Position numbers and translations under genes: made by a program
Notes under the pieces: model-generated
Told to the model about the DNA's origin: nothing
Databases searched by the model: none
What the model saw: the letters and a program-made list of their open reading frames with translations, nothing else
Shown: piece by piece, positions 12,014 to 22,785 of the stretch
Position numbering within the stretch: position 1 is the first letter of the stretch
How the letters are laid out: each line of letters opens with the position of its first letter
DNA from: Nectonema munidae
Lineage: Eukaryota > Nematomorpha > Nectonematoida > Nectonematidae
Assembly: GCA_030549495.1 (NCBI GenBank)
Contig: JAUIRK010000880.1
Coordinates: forward strand, 62,001 to 126,000
DNA: 64,000 nucleotides
Direction: 5' to 3'

Positions 12014-12822
12014 TATAAAATAGATATTTTATAAACAATCAAAACTAGATAAGATTTCACCGCTACCCAAGATAAGATTTTGTGCGCAGCTAAATCAAGA
12101 TTTTTTCAACAAAATCAATTTACTGATCATTAAGTTGAGAACAACGGAAACATTTTATTAGTAACTAATTTAGACCGTCTAAGTTTGCTATCGTCAAAAT
12201 TTCGCTTTGATTTTCAACGAAATTTGTGTTTTCATTTTTACTTGAAATTTATGAACTGCTTGGTATACGTAGTTGAGATATACACCATTAAAGTTGTCTC
12301 AACGAGTTCTCTTAGGACACCAATTTTAAAAAAATCTAAGAACCTCCTAAAAATAGCTGCTTGAATTGACATGGAATTGCCTATATAATAGTAGCTATAG
12401 TAATTTATATTTGCTAAACCTTTATTTTCGATACTTTTTTCCTTCATGGCTAATCTTCATGATATACTACTCTCATCATCTACCAGGTCTAAAACTTTAT
12501 TAATAGCAGTGGCGTAATCAAGACGTTGCCTGTGATGCAGTGCTCCTCCATTTTCACAAGGTCCTCTTATTTTTATTCTCTAAAAATTGAAGAATAAATT
12601 TTTTAATAAAAATTTTGTTGACTTTTAAGCCTCTGTGAAATGAGAGATATTTTTTTGATGTGCCACCCCATTTTTTAATTTTTATTGTAATCCGTAATTA
12701 ATATTTTGATTAATGTTTCCATTAATTTTCTTTCAAATAGTGTAACCTATATATCCTTCGTATGTGCACTTTCTATTCTTAACTTTAAAGATATTTTTCA
12801 TTTTTTTAAGTTTCTATAGAAT
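12014..12822. other. Intergenic region upstream of ATAD3
   Basis: No gene was seen. CAGTGGCGTAATCAAGACG near 12510 looks like a hAT left end, but no matching right end was found. The ATAD3 promoter must lie here, though no clear TATA or Inr motif stands out. Confidence 0.4.
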
Positions 12823-14559
12823 ATGTCGTGGATATTTGGTGTAGGATCCAATCCTAACAGACCTACTTCAAATGAACACCCTAGCAATGATGAAGTATCC
12901 CCACCTGCACAAAGTTCAAAAAATCAAAATAACTCTCAAGATAACATTAGCGATTCTGCGATGCATGCGTATAGATTTGATTCGAGTGCGCTAGAAAGAG
13001 CTGCTAAAGCAGCAAAAGATTTGGAGCTTTCTTCTAACGCTAAAGAAGCGTTGAATCTATCAAAGTTGCAGGAACAATCAAAGCAGCTAGAATACCAAAC
13101 GAAATTAAAAGAATACGAACTGAATATTGAGCAGATTAAAGTAGATCAGCACAAGATTTTAGCAGAAGAAAAACGCAAAATGATGGAAGAAGAAACGAGG
13201 CAGCAACAGAAAAGAGCTCAATATCAGGACCAATTGTCAAGAAAAAGGTATGATGAGCAGTTGAAACAGCAGCAGATGATGAATGAAGATAATCTCCGGA
13301 AACAAGAAGAAAGTGTTCAGCGCCAAGAAGAAACAAAGCGTCGAACTATAGAATACGAAGTGGATTTGAAGCATAAAAGAGGAATGGAACGTATTGAACA
13401 TGAAGTGAAATCCAAAGGCAAAGTTGATAGAGAAAACATTGACATAACTTTGCAGAGAATACGAGCAGAAGAAGAGGAAAGGCGAAAAACTAAGTTAGAC
13501 TCGATAAAAACAACCACTGCAATTCTCGGCGAAGGCTTCAACTCATTCATATCAAACTACGACAAGATCATTGCTGCCGCCACCGGGCTCTCTCTCCTTG
13601 CTTTCGGCGTGTATGCATCCAAGTATGGCATTGGACTCATAACCAAGTACGCACAAGCTCGATTGGGAAAACCTTCTCTTGTTCGCGAAACATCTAGATT
13701 AACACTTTTCCACTTGTTTCGCGAACCCTCGGCTATTTATAAAAAGTACTTCAAGCCTGTTGAAAAGGTTTTACAAGGTGTCATCCTTAGTCCTATGTTG
13801 GAAGAAAGATTGCGTCAAATATCTGTTGCTACTCGTCAAACGAAACAAAATGCAGGCATGTATCGTAACCTGTTGTTTTATGGTCCTCCTGGCACCGGTA
13901 AAAGCATGTTTGCGAAACGCCTCGCTCTCCACTCAGGCATGGACTACGCTATCATGACGGGAGGAGATGTTGTGCCCATGTGTGCAGAAGGAGTATCTGC
14001 GATGCATAAGTTGTTTGATTGGTCCAGTGCCTCTCGCAAAGGCCTTCTTCTCTTCGTAGATGAAGCTGACGCTTTTTTGCGTAAAAGAAGCCAAGAAAAG
14101 ATCAGTGAGGATTTGAGAGCCACACTCAACGCCTTTCTCTACAGAACTGGAGAACAGTCGAATAAATTCATGATGGTGTTGGCTAGCAATCAACCAGAAC
14201 AATTTGACTGGGCCATCAACGATCGACTGGATGATCTGGTTCATTTTGATTTTCCTGGTGAAGTTGAAAGAGAGCGTTTGATCCGTCTATACTTTGACAA
14301 ATACGTGTTGAAAGTTGTTGAAGTAAGCAAACGTAAAATTGAGATAGAGACTTTCGATTTTGGCGAGAAGTGTCGTGCAATCGCTAAAGTTACGCAAGGC
14401 CTGTCTGGGAGAGAAATCTCTAAACTTGCAGTTGCCTGGCAAGCGGCTATGTTTTCATCGTTGGAAGGCAAATTAACTGAAAAGATGATTGATGAAAAAG
14501 TTGAACAAGTAATGAATCAACACGCTCAAAAGCACGAATGGCAGAAGCTTGATCATTGA
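12823..14559 (+). CDS. ATAD3: ATAD3 mitochondrial AAA+ ATPase
   Basis: A 578-residue protein in one uninterrupted frame, close to the length of animal ATAD3 (about 590-600). ATAD3 spans the mitochondrial inner membrane and organises nucleoids, cristae and lipid contacts. Order seen: a polar N-terminus, where MSWIFGVG resembles the family start; a long Q/E/R/K-rich coiled coil at about 55-225; a hydrophobic segment at about 247-266; then the AAA+ module. Walker A is GPPGTGKS at 354-361, Walker B is LLLFVDEAD at 408-416, sensor 1 is ASNQ at 454-457, and DRLDD at 467-471 holds the arginine-finger region. All key residues are intact. The usual MGREGVTAMHK reads MCAEGVSAMHK at about 386-396. The start is the first ATG of the family-like N-terminus. 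The coding part is visibly richer in G+C than its flanks. Confidence 0.95.
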   Translation: MSWIFGVGSNPNRPTSNEHPSNDEVSPPAQSSKNQNNSQDNISDSAMHAYRFDSSALERAAKAAKDLELSSNAKEALNLSKLQEQSKQLEYQTKLKEYELNIEQIKVDQHKILAEEKRKMMEEETRQQQKRAQYQDQLSRKRYDEQLKQQQMMNEDNLRKQEESVQRQEETKRRTIEYEVDLKHKRGMERIEHEVKSKGKVDRENIDITLQRIRAEEEERRKTKLDSIKTTTAILGEGFNSFISNYDKIIAAATGLSLLAFGVYASKYGIGLITKYAQARLGKPSLVRETSRLTLFHLFREPSAIYKKYFKPVEKVLQGVILSPMLEERLRQISVATRQTKQNAGMYRNLLFYGPPGTGKSMFAKRLALHSGMDYAIMTGGDVVPMCAEGVSAMHKLFDWSSASRKGLLLFVDEADAFLRKRSQEKISEDLRATLNAFLYRTGEQSNKFMMVLASNQPEQFDWAINDRLDDLVHFDFPGEVERERLIRLYFDKYVLKVVEVSKRKIEIETFDFGEKCRAIAKVTQGLSGREISKLAVAWQAAMFSSLEGKLTEKMIDEKVEQVMNQHAQKHEWQKLDH

Positions 14560-15484
14560 AATTTGGAAGTATTACATTCTGTAAGTTTTACACTGCTGCC
14601 ATTTTTCTTGGAATTGTTGTGCATATTAAATAATGAAAAATCCGTTTTACAATTAAATTTTTAATTTTTTTATTTCTTGTTTTTATCACATCTCATGAAA
14701 TACCTGCATCACTCTACAAACTTTTTCAATTTTTAGAATAGTGTGTCTTTTGAAATCCTTGTGATATTTATTTAATTAAGACCTTTATTAATTTTTTTGA
14801 TATTTTTTAATTAGTGATGGGACGATTAATCTTAAAGGACGATTCCTCGAAATGTATAAGGGAGCGTTCATAAATTTAAAATCTAAAACGTTTCGCCCAA
14901 CAATCATATCACGAAATTTAACTCCTCTTCCTGAAATGTAAAAGGGCTTCGAAAATTGAATTAGCATGTCTGATGAGCTTTGAGAATCTAAAATGTCGTT
15001 TAACGCATGAAAAAACAGTTTTGATTTTTAAAGAATTCCTTTTAATCGATTGCTTTGAGCTACTTATAAAAGTAGCTTATTTTAAAATTTTGAGCACCAT
15101 ACTTTTGGAAAATAAATTCTATGAATACTTTACACTTTTCTTTCGTATATGTAGTGCTATCTTTCCATCCATCTATAAGAAATAACTTATGTCCTATATT
15201 TAACAGAGAGAACAGTTTAAAATATATCACCAAGGCTTGAAAATATGGTAAAAGTTGGGTATGGAAAGTAGAATGGGGTTTCTGATGTGTAAATTTAATT
15301 AAATTTAAAATCTCTATAAAGTTTAGCGCTTGTCTGATAAACTTACATACTGTACACAATTTTCTTATTTTTCCATCAGTATTAAATGTTTGTGACCCAC
15401 TTTAGACCAGAGTTCCCAAAGGCAACGCACACAAACTCTTATCTTCAATGAAATTAAATAGGAATTACTAAATTCGTCTTCTTT
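14560..15484. other. Intergenic region after ATAD3
   Basis: It holds the ATAD3 3' flank (AATAAT-type sequence near 14628) and one orphan hAT terminus at 14812. No gene was recognised. Confidence 0.4.
14812..14840. mobile_element. Orphan hAT terminus
   Basis: TAGTGATGGGACGATTAATC is the same terminus as the hAT at 36194-37651. No right end was found downstream, so it is a remnant. Confidence 0.5.
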
Positions 15485-18045
15485 CTTCTTCTTTGACTAC
15501 ACCTTGTCCCCAAGTTGGGGGTCGGTGGCTGAGATCCGCTCTCTCCATTTTTTCTTGTCCTGCGCATCGTCTTCGGTCAGTCCAAGCTGCTTCAGTTGCT
15601 CCATCAGTCCGTCCTTCCATCTTTTACGCTGCCTCCCTCTACTTCTTTTTCCACTCACCTTCTTCTCCATAGCTTGGCGCACGACATCGTCTTGTTTCTT
15701 CCTTAAAACATGTCCAAACCACCCCAGCTTACACCGCTCTGCCACAGCCATCACACTTACTTCAACTCCCGTCTTGCTATTAATTTTCTCTGCTCCTTTT
15801 TCTTTAAACTCCAACATTCACACCCATAAGTTAGAACTGGTCTGACAATTGATGCGTAAATCCTTGCTTTTAGTTTCATTGGCATTCTTCTATCGCAAAT
15901 GATCGCGTTTACTTCTTTCCATTTCAACCAACTAGCATTTACTCTTGCTTGGACGTCTTTTTCACAACTTCTATTTTCCATAATCTGGGTTCCTAAATAT
16001 TTGAAAGATTTCACCTGCTTCAACTTTTTTCCGTGTCTGTCTTCTACATGAACACCAATGCTCTTATTTTTGTTACATGCCATGATCTCTGTCTTTTTCT
16101 CATTCATTTTCATCCCAAATTTTTCCAAACTCTCTTGCCATTTTATTATTCTCTTCTCGAGCTATACTTCGTTATCCGCCAGTATCGCTAGATCATCAGC
16201 AAACAAAAGTTCCCAGAGATCTTCCTTTCTTAAATGATTTGATAGCTCATCAACAACTAAAGAAAACAATAATGGACTCAGTGCTGAACCTTGATGTAAA
16301 CCAATTTTAACCTCAAATTCTCTTGAGATTCCTTCAGGAGTTCTAATAGCGGTTCTTGAACATTTGTACATTTCCTGCACCAATCTCACAAGTTTTTCGG
16401 GAATTCCTTTTTTACGCATGCACCAATACACCACTTCTCTGGGAATAGTATCATAGGCTTTCTCTAGATCAACAAAACCACAAAAAACAGCTGAATTTTC
16501 TTCTCTATAAGTTGTTTTATGATAAAAATGTCATCTATTGCACTCTTTCCAGGCATAAATCCAAACTGTTTTGGGTCTATCTTTATCACTGAACGAATTC
16601 GCTTGTCAAAAATCCTTTCCATTATTTTCAGTCCATGTTCCAGCCATTTTATTCCACGGTAGTTACCACATTCTAAAACATCTCCTTTCTTCTTCCAGAT
16701 TGGTACAAGTACGCTTTTCCTCCAGTCTTCTGGTATTTTTTCTTCAGATGCTAATTTCACTGAGTCCAGCTGCTTTATAATTCTTCATTTTGCTGATTTG
16801 CAGCATAACTTCATCTTGATCTATTATCTTATCTGCTCCTTCAACTTTCAAAGCTTGTACAAACTCCTCCTTTTCATTTCCCATATTCAAAAGTTGTTCA
16901 AAGTGTTCTGCCCACCTATTCCTAATTGTCTCTGCATCAAAGATCATATTACCTTTGTTATCCTTGACAATATTCACATTGCCTGTTTGGTTCTCTCCTT
17001 CTTTTGTCTTTAAATCATCATAAAGTTATTGAGTCCCTTGATTCCTCGCAATCGCGATACATCTTTTAGCTTCCTTCTTCTTCGTTTCGTACAATTCCTT
17101 GTCTACTTTTAATTTTGTTTTTTGCCACTTAAAAGCTATTTTTTTCCCTTTTAACACGCTTTTCACATTCTTGTTCCACCACCATGTTTCTTTTTACCTC
17201 ATTCCTCTAGACTTGTTGCGTCCTAAAACTCTTTCACTTGTCGATATCAAGTTCCTCTTTATTTTTCTCCACATTTCCTCTACCTCATCACTCTTTTCCC
17301 ATTGTAGATTAATCTTTTTTATAGCTTTTTCAAACTCATATCTTGTTTCACTTTCCTTCAATTTCCAATTCTTCAATTTTTCATTCTCTTAAATATTTTG
17401 CTTATATCTTTTATTTTTATACCAGTCAAGCACAACCCATTTATGTTGGCTGACTATATCACTTCCAGGAATGGCTTTGCAATCTTTTAAATTTTTTGCG
17501 TCTTTTTGTCTTAGCAAAATAAAGTCTATTTGACTTGTCTTACCACCACTTTCGTAGGTAATCAGGTGTCCCAGCTTTTTTCTATATTTTGTATTACAAA
17601 TTGTTAATTCATTTCTTTCTGCCATTTGTAAAATTCTTTCACCGTCTTCATTTCTTTTTCCATACCCATGCCCTCCGTGTGTATTATTGAAGCCGTCACA
17701 ATGCTCTTCTAAGTGTCCGTTTAGATCACCTCCGATTTTATCAACGTTTCATTTTCTTTGACTTCTTCAATCATTTCTTCCAACTTAGATATGAACTTTT
17801 CTTTTTTTTCTTCTTTGCATCCCTTCTGTGGTGCGTATGCCGATATAACGGTCACCAGCTTTTCATCTCCCACCAACTTCAATCGAATTAAACGATCACC
17901 GTCTCTTTTCACTTCCATTACCTTATTCTTTAACTTAGGTGAGATTATAATTCCTACTCCATTCTTTTTGTTTGTATTCCCACTATAGAATATTCGTCTT
18001 CTTTGTTTGGTCGTAAATGTTTTGAACTCAGTGTTAAAATATTTC
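15485..18045 (-). mobile_element. RTE-like LINE, ORF broken into several frames
   Basis: On the minus strand it begins inside the endonuclease domain (FTTKQRRRIFYSG, then NGVGIII and VISAYAPQ, about 18045-17720). The endonuclease continues at 17625-17389 (KTSQIDFILLR). Reverse-transcriptase blocks follow: 16760-16464 (EDWRKSVLVPIWKKKGD, NYRGI, QFGFMPGKSAIDDI) and 16434-16162 (GLHQGSALSPLLFSLVVDEL, LFADDLAI, the catalytic FADD). Next is the thumb region (15990-15820; KSFKYLG) and the RTE/BovB-type tail at 15817-15497 (RCKLGWFGHVLRK, then KRWKDGL and KKWRERI, ending near ATDP). The strand ends in a GAA-rich tail around 15477-15500. Stops and frame changes separate at least five pieces, so it is inactive. 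The 5' end is truncated. Confidence 0.85.
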
Positions 18046-18531
18046 TAAACCTTTTTTATTCTATCACAACCTATTTTGGAATTAATCAGAATTTGAAATT
18101 CACCAATAATCAATTTTCTTCTTTAGTAAACAATGAATGATTAATGTAAAATTTTAACATTGGCTGACTTTTTGCTTCAACATTCTTGAAAAACGAGTCT
18201 AGGTTCTCCTAACTAGAAAAACAGAAGGGTCGTTAAATTTTTTTACTGATTTTTTATTGCATTTTTTGCCAATTATTTTAATGTATAAAATTGATATGGG
18301 TCGTTTTCGACACATTAATCTTTTTAGGTAAACAAAAATGTCCATTTTCTAATGTTAAACTAACTAATTAACTTTAACTATCTTATCCCAACAAGATCTT
18401 TAAATGGTTCAGAGATTTCTTGATTCGGGTAATTTTAAATTCGATTATTTAATGTATACCCTTTCTAGAATCAAATAAGTGATATATCTTTTGTATTTAT
18501 TTAATGTTGTCTTTTTTTTTATGAGCTCTTG
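18046..18531. other. AT-rich spacer
   Basis: No gene or clear repeat was seen between the RTE-like LINE and the hAT element. Confidence 0.4.
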
Positions 18532-18539
18532 TGTTATAC

Positions 18540-19347
18540 CAGGGGTAGGCAACCTCCGGCCCGCGGGCCAAATACGGCCCGCCAAACGTTTTCATCCAGC
18601 CCGCTGATCTTTTAATTTTAGTTAATAGAATCTGGCCCGCATACCTACAAGAAATTAAAATAAGATGTTTTTTGATTATTATCAGCATTATTACTATATA
18701 ATAATAAGGTTGCATTGCAGCCTATTTATGTATTTGCTTTCGTACTAGACGAGCTTAAAACACGTATCTCAAAATTTGAAGCATTTTCTCTTGCTTTGGA
18801 TGAAAGCACAGACACAGCACAGGTGTCTATTTTTATTAGAGGTGTTACTCAAGATCTTCAAGTTTTTGAGGAATTCCTCCAACTTATCCTACTTCGCGAC
18901 ACTGTCACGGGACAAAATATTTTTTCAGCGTTGCTGTTGAATTTAATTACGCATATTCAACGAGTTGTGGCTATGTTCGGTAGCACTTACTGCTGTGAGC
19001 AGTTATTTTCGAAAATGAATTACATCAAGTCTTACCTTCGCTCTCAACTCTCAGACCGCCACTTTAATGACGTTCTTAGGTTGTCTACCTCAAGCATTGA
19101 TCCAGACATCACAAAACTTCTTAATAGAAAACAGTACCAACAGTCTCATTGATTTGTAGTTTTGAATAAATTACTTTGTACTATTTTGTTTTTACCAATT
19201 ATTATAATCATTTAATGATAAAGCATGTAAAAATGTATTATAAATATTATAAAAATTAAAGTAAATCTGATATTTTGCTTCTTTGGCCCGTGAGCTCATT
19301 TCAAATGTCCCATCTGGCCCTCACCCTGAAAAGATTGCCTACCCCTG
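18540..19347 (+). mobile_element. Internally deleted hAT with perfect 8-bp target duplication
   Basis: The ends are CAGGGGTAGGCAACCT and, inverted, CAGGGGTAGGCAATCT, followed inward by CGGCCCGCGGGCC on the left. TGTTATAC occurs exactly at 18532-18539 and 19348-19355, an intact 8-bp hAT target duplication. At 808 bp it is far shorter than an autonomous element of this kind (about 2.5-3 kb). The perfect duplication points to a fairly recent insertion. Confidence 0.9.
18715..19155 (+). pseudogene. Deletion-fused hAT transposase (GTF2IRD2/ZBED-like)
   Basis: A single open frame of 145 codons joins two distant parts of a hAT transposase. The first half, with FSLALDESTDTAQVSIFIRG, is the block holding the first catalytic aspartate. 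At about residue 80 it jumps to the C-terminal dimerisation region (CCEQLFSKMNYIKSYLRSQL, then DRHFNDVLRLS). The middle, with the second and third catalytic residues, is missing, consistent with an internal deletion. The conceptual start is not ATG; any ATG start would be internal. It could bind a partner transposase through its dimerisation part, but that is speculation. Confidence 0.8.
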
Positions 19348-19594
19348 TGTTATACGAACTAATTTTCTAACTTTCTAACTAACTAAAAAATTAACTCATT
19401 TGATCTTACTAATAATCTTCGCTGAATATTGAATTACTAAATTTGAGCCCAAAAAATTGTGTGGTATCGAAAGAGCATCTAGCCTATTCCCCTCTTTTTT
19501 AAATTACGTAATCATATATTGATTTTAAACAATTTTGTAAACTTTTCTTTGTGATATATATAAAATTTTAGAACCAAACTTATATATGTTTACC

Positions 19595-19757
19595 CAGCCC
19601 CGCCTCTAGACTCTAAGTACAGGAGAGGGGACAAAACTTATTTAAATGGGGCATTTCACTATAAGAAAGTGTATACATTTTCTTTTATTTCTAGAGAGTT
19701 CCAGAGTGGCAATATAAATCTCAAGGGGTGGTCTAGCCCCCCGTATCAATGCGTCTG
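19595..19757. repeat. Short dispersed repeat, second copy of 5740-5925
   Basis: It shares with 5740-5925 the blocks GAGGGGACAAAACT, AAGTGTATACATTT and a GAGAGTTCCAGAGTGGC-like segment before a C-rich end. It directly abuts the MITE at 19765. Confidence 0.5.
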
Positions 19758-19764
19758 GATATAC

Positions 19765-20054
19765 CAGAGGCGCACATCCGGGGGGCAATGTTCTTTCCAT
19801 GGGGCGAAAAAGCCTTCCGCCCTCCAATAAATTGAAATAATTTTCAATTTTCTGAATTATATATCTTTTATAGTATTTATTAGACTTGTTTTTCTTCTGA
19901 ATAGATTTTCGATATTATTTTTCTTGTTTTAAGGTTTAGAATGAATATTTAAAATCTATTTTTTTCCCAATCTATTCTTTTATAATAAATTTTGAAAATT
20001 ATAAAAAAAAAGTTCGCCTCCCTCCTCCCAAAATTTTTAGGATGTACGCCCCTC
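19765..20054. mobile_element. Short hAT MITE of the CAGGGGCGCAC family
   Basis: It starts CAGAGGCGCACATCC and ends GGATGTACGCCCCTC. The flanks GGATATAC (19757-19764) and GGATATCA (20055-20062) form a 6/8 duplication. Its first about 190 bp match, inverted, the right end of the 2967-6311 element, and its last about 60 bp match that element's left end. It is thus an internally deleted derivative in opposite orientation. Confidence 0.7.
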
Positions 20055-20062
20055 GGATATCA

Positions 20063-20706
20063 ACAATAAAATTTGAAAAATAAAAATTTTTGATTATTTG
20101 TATTTTTACAAAAATAAAAATGGAGCAGTTAAAATATAAAAGTATTTTATTTAAAAAAAAATTCGAAGGAATGCGTGTAATGTAATGTTGGAGTCTGTAT
20201 TGAAAATTAAAAATGGCAGAAAATATAACTCACCTAATTTCAGTTTTAATTTTTAATTAGTATAAAGAAATTGATATTTCCGTTAAGTTCTGAAAAACAT
20301 TAAAAAGCCACTTATTTTAAAATTAGGTTCATTAACAAAAATGTAAAGCATACATCATTTTTCATAAATTTCAAGAAAAAAATTGACGTGTGATGGGCTT
20401 CCCATTAAAAATTGATAAAATTTCAGGGCTGCATAGTCCGTGTCTAAGGGATTGAGCAACTTTTGGGAGTTGTAGTCGATAATACTATGCCGACTCTAAC
20501 AAAAACAAATTTTATAACAACCTTTTATAATAATTTAGATTTTGTTTTTACCCAGAAAAAGTTTCTAAGTTAAGATGAAGTCGTATTTTTTCAAGGTTTA
20601 GATATTTTCGATCCAAATCTTCTTTTAATAAATCGCCACATTTTTAAATGATTAAAAAGTTTATATAAAACAAAGGGCAATAAAAAATTGTTACAAAGTA
20701 TAGTTC
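20063..20706. other. AT-rich stretch with no recognised gene
   Basis: No coding frame or repeat was recognised. Confidence 0.4.
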
Positions 20707-20985
20707 TCATAGATTATGATTTAAACTATCATTAAACCCAAATTTCATTAGAAATGAAGTCGGAATAACATAATTCAGTTGGTCAAATGCGGTAAATATG
20801 TTAAATTCGGTTTTCCTATAAAACCTAATTTCTCTATCAAAATACTTTTTATCTTCCTCTTCAAATGAATTTGAGAAGATAAAGCATAGTAGATACGCCA
20901 TGAAAACGTGCAAACAATAAACTGTTTGCCCTAAGGATAATATAAGCAACGAGGTTAAAATTTTTAATATCACGGATAAATCCAT
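20707..20985 (-). CDS. Short membrane-protein frame, doubtful
   Basis: A 92-codon frame starting at ATG. The first about 38 residues are hydrophobic (LTSLLILSLGQTVY, then FMAYLLCFIF) and would form one or two membrane segments. Then EEEDKKYFDREIRFY is followed by NYVIPTSFLMKFGF. The order hydrophobic segment, E-x-x-K-x-x-F, then a IPxSFxLGF-like end faintly recalls an N-terminal exon of bestrophin anion channels, but the spacing differs and I would not name it. No second exon was identified. It may be chance or an isolated exon. Confidence 0.2.
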   Translation of the reverse strand: MDLSVILKILTSLLILSLGQTVYCLHVFMAYLLCFIFSNSFEEEDKKYFDREIRFYRKTEFNIFTAFDQLNYVIPTSFLMKFGFNDSLNHNL

Positions 20986-22109
20986 AACAATTTTTCACAT
21001 CAGTTCCTTTTCACGTAAGTTTGCTATTTTTTTTACTGAAAAGTCATACTTGCCAATTTTCGTGATTTGTCCATGATTCTCGTGATTTCGCGTTCTTTCT
21101 CCTGACTGACTCTATTTGGTCTCTTGATTTCATAATGTAAAGTTCATTATAAGAATCTATTCTGACACTTTTTGCCAAAAACAATGGGACAGAAAGCATG
21201 AATGCTTTTTCAGCTGTAAACGTTTTGATGCTTTTAACCATTGATTTCAAAATGTTTACATATGACACCCAGTTAAAACTAAACTTTGTAATCCGCTAAA
21301 AATATATAATAGGGTTTAATTTATTTTCACAATAGTGAAAAATATTTAACTCTATGGAATATGAAAATATGAACACTTATTTATGACGTTTTGGTTACGT
21401 TTTGAGGCTAGCCAACAAGCAGAAAAATATTTCATCTCACCACTTTGATTCCCAAATGATATCTAGAAGTGATATATATATATTATATTTCGTGGAAATA
21501 TTTTACCAAAAATTTCTAGACAATTTATTCATGTAAATCTTGCGTCTATAGAGGTTTGCTATTTGCTATTTTTAATGCTGATAGTGTCTACCTTACTTGA
21601 AAAAATAAATAATAATTTTTCATATTCTATTGTCTCTTACATCCAACTCAAATTGTCTCTTATAATCATGGAAAAATGATGGGATCTATTTAAAAATGCT
21701 AATTGGAAAACTCTCTTAACGGATAACCCCAAACGAAAAAGCGCCATTTTGAAAGCTAAACATGAAGTGTATATTTAACGCCATAAAGCATCTTATAGAT
21801 CCATTCTTCATTGGCAAATGTAGAGTCCCATTGCTTAAGGCTGAAGATTAATTTATTTTTGAAAAATATATTTTAAAAAAATAGTCTTCATATTTTTTTC
21901 AAAGCCCTCTATATATCGCTCACTTATTTACCCTCAGAAATAAGCAGTCATTTTAGGGAGCGTATTAGAGATGTTCGATATCTATTTTTTGGGTAAATTA
22001 GATTACGATGATTAAAATTATTGGATATTTTGATTAGAAGGACCCACCAACTTTTTTTAAAATTGGCCTTTGTAAAAAATATTCGGTGGAGGTGAGGACG
22101 TGGTAAAGT
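20986..22109. other. AT-rich stretch with no recognised gene
   Basis: No gene or intact repeat was recognised. Confidence 0.4.
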
Positions 22110-22290
22110 GTTAAATAAATAAAGAAAGATTTATTTATACAATTATAAAGAAAAAAAAGAACAGTTCGTGACATCAGTAAGACAAAATGTTTACAAATTT
22201 AAATAGAATAGACGATATATTTTCAATATAGAATTTTTTTTTTAAGGGAAATATTCAAAAAGGCCTTAAGGCCGCTGATATGAATAAAAC
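22110..22290 (-). mobile_element. LINE 3' UTR fragment
   Basis: On the minus strand GCGGCCTTAAGGCCTTTTTG is followed by TTGAATATTTCCC and finally AAATAAATCTTTCTTTATT. The first part matches the 3' UTR of the LINE at 7795-9490. It is an extreme 5' truncation. Confidence 0.5.
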
Positions 22291-22628
22291 CCATAGACAT
22301 TTATAAAAGTCTAAAGTAAAGTGTTAGCAAAAAAAATGTTAAAGTGTTAGTAAAGGTAGATTTCTATTCACATGATTTTGATAGAAACACCTATTTAAAT
22401 AGTTCTTAAATATACGGGAATTTAAAGAATAACTGTGAAATTGATATATAAAATTTTAATGATTTTTTATTAGAGATATTCCCACTGACTTTTCTTCTGA
22501 ACTCGGTTTTTTGACACAAATAATATGGATTAGTCGGACTTGGTACTAGTAAATGTAATCTAGAGCGGTGATGGGGAGGGGGTTTTCTAGATAGGGGTCT
22601 AGAGCTTATTCTAGACCTGGTGACAAAG

Positions 22629-22775
22629 TGCGCCGTGAGTAAGGTTGGTTAGATACTGGGCTTCTATAACTCAAGGTCTTATGTTCGATCCCCCATTAAC
22701 CCTCCTTTCATCATAGTTCGATACAAGTAGCGCAATTATGCCTTCTCGATGAAAACACCCCACGGTACCTTTAGC
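22629..22775 (+). repeat. tRNA-derived SINE, copy 2
   Basis: GCCGTGAGTAAGGTTGGTT, box A-like TGGTTAGATACTGG, box B-like TGTTCGATCCC, then ATAGTTCGATACAAGTAGCG, ending at CGATGAAAACACCCCACGGTACC. A 10-15 bp piece after box B is missing compared with copies 1 and 5. Confidence 0.7.
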
Positions 22776-22785
22776 TCTGGAACAA

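Noticed and set aside
13136-14471. Minus-strand frames of 60-103 codons inside ATAD3.
   Set aside because: They are shadows of the conserved ATAD3 coding sequence.
16798-17392. Plus-strand frames of 70-97 codons across 15504-17392.
   Set aside because: They are antisense to the RTE-like LINE on the minus strand and carry no domain.
15472-18004. ATTCGTCTTCTTT occurs at 15472-15484 and 17992-18004 and looks like a 13-bp target duplication of the RTE-like LINE.
   Set aside because: On the minus strand the LINE coding frame continues through the right-hand copy (FTTKQRRRIFYSG), so that copy is endonuclease sequence. The match is a purine-rich coincidence with the GAA-rich tail.
22640-22700. Possible free-standing tRNA gene from the GTTCGATCCC box.
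   Set aside because: No cloverleaf with paired acceptor stem could be drawn, and the segment is the head of the dispersed SINE.
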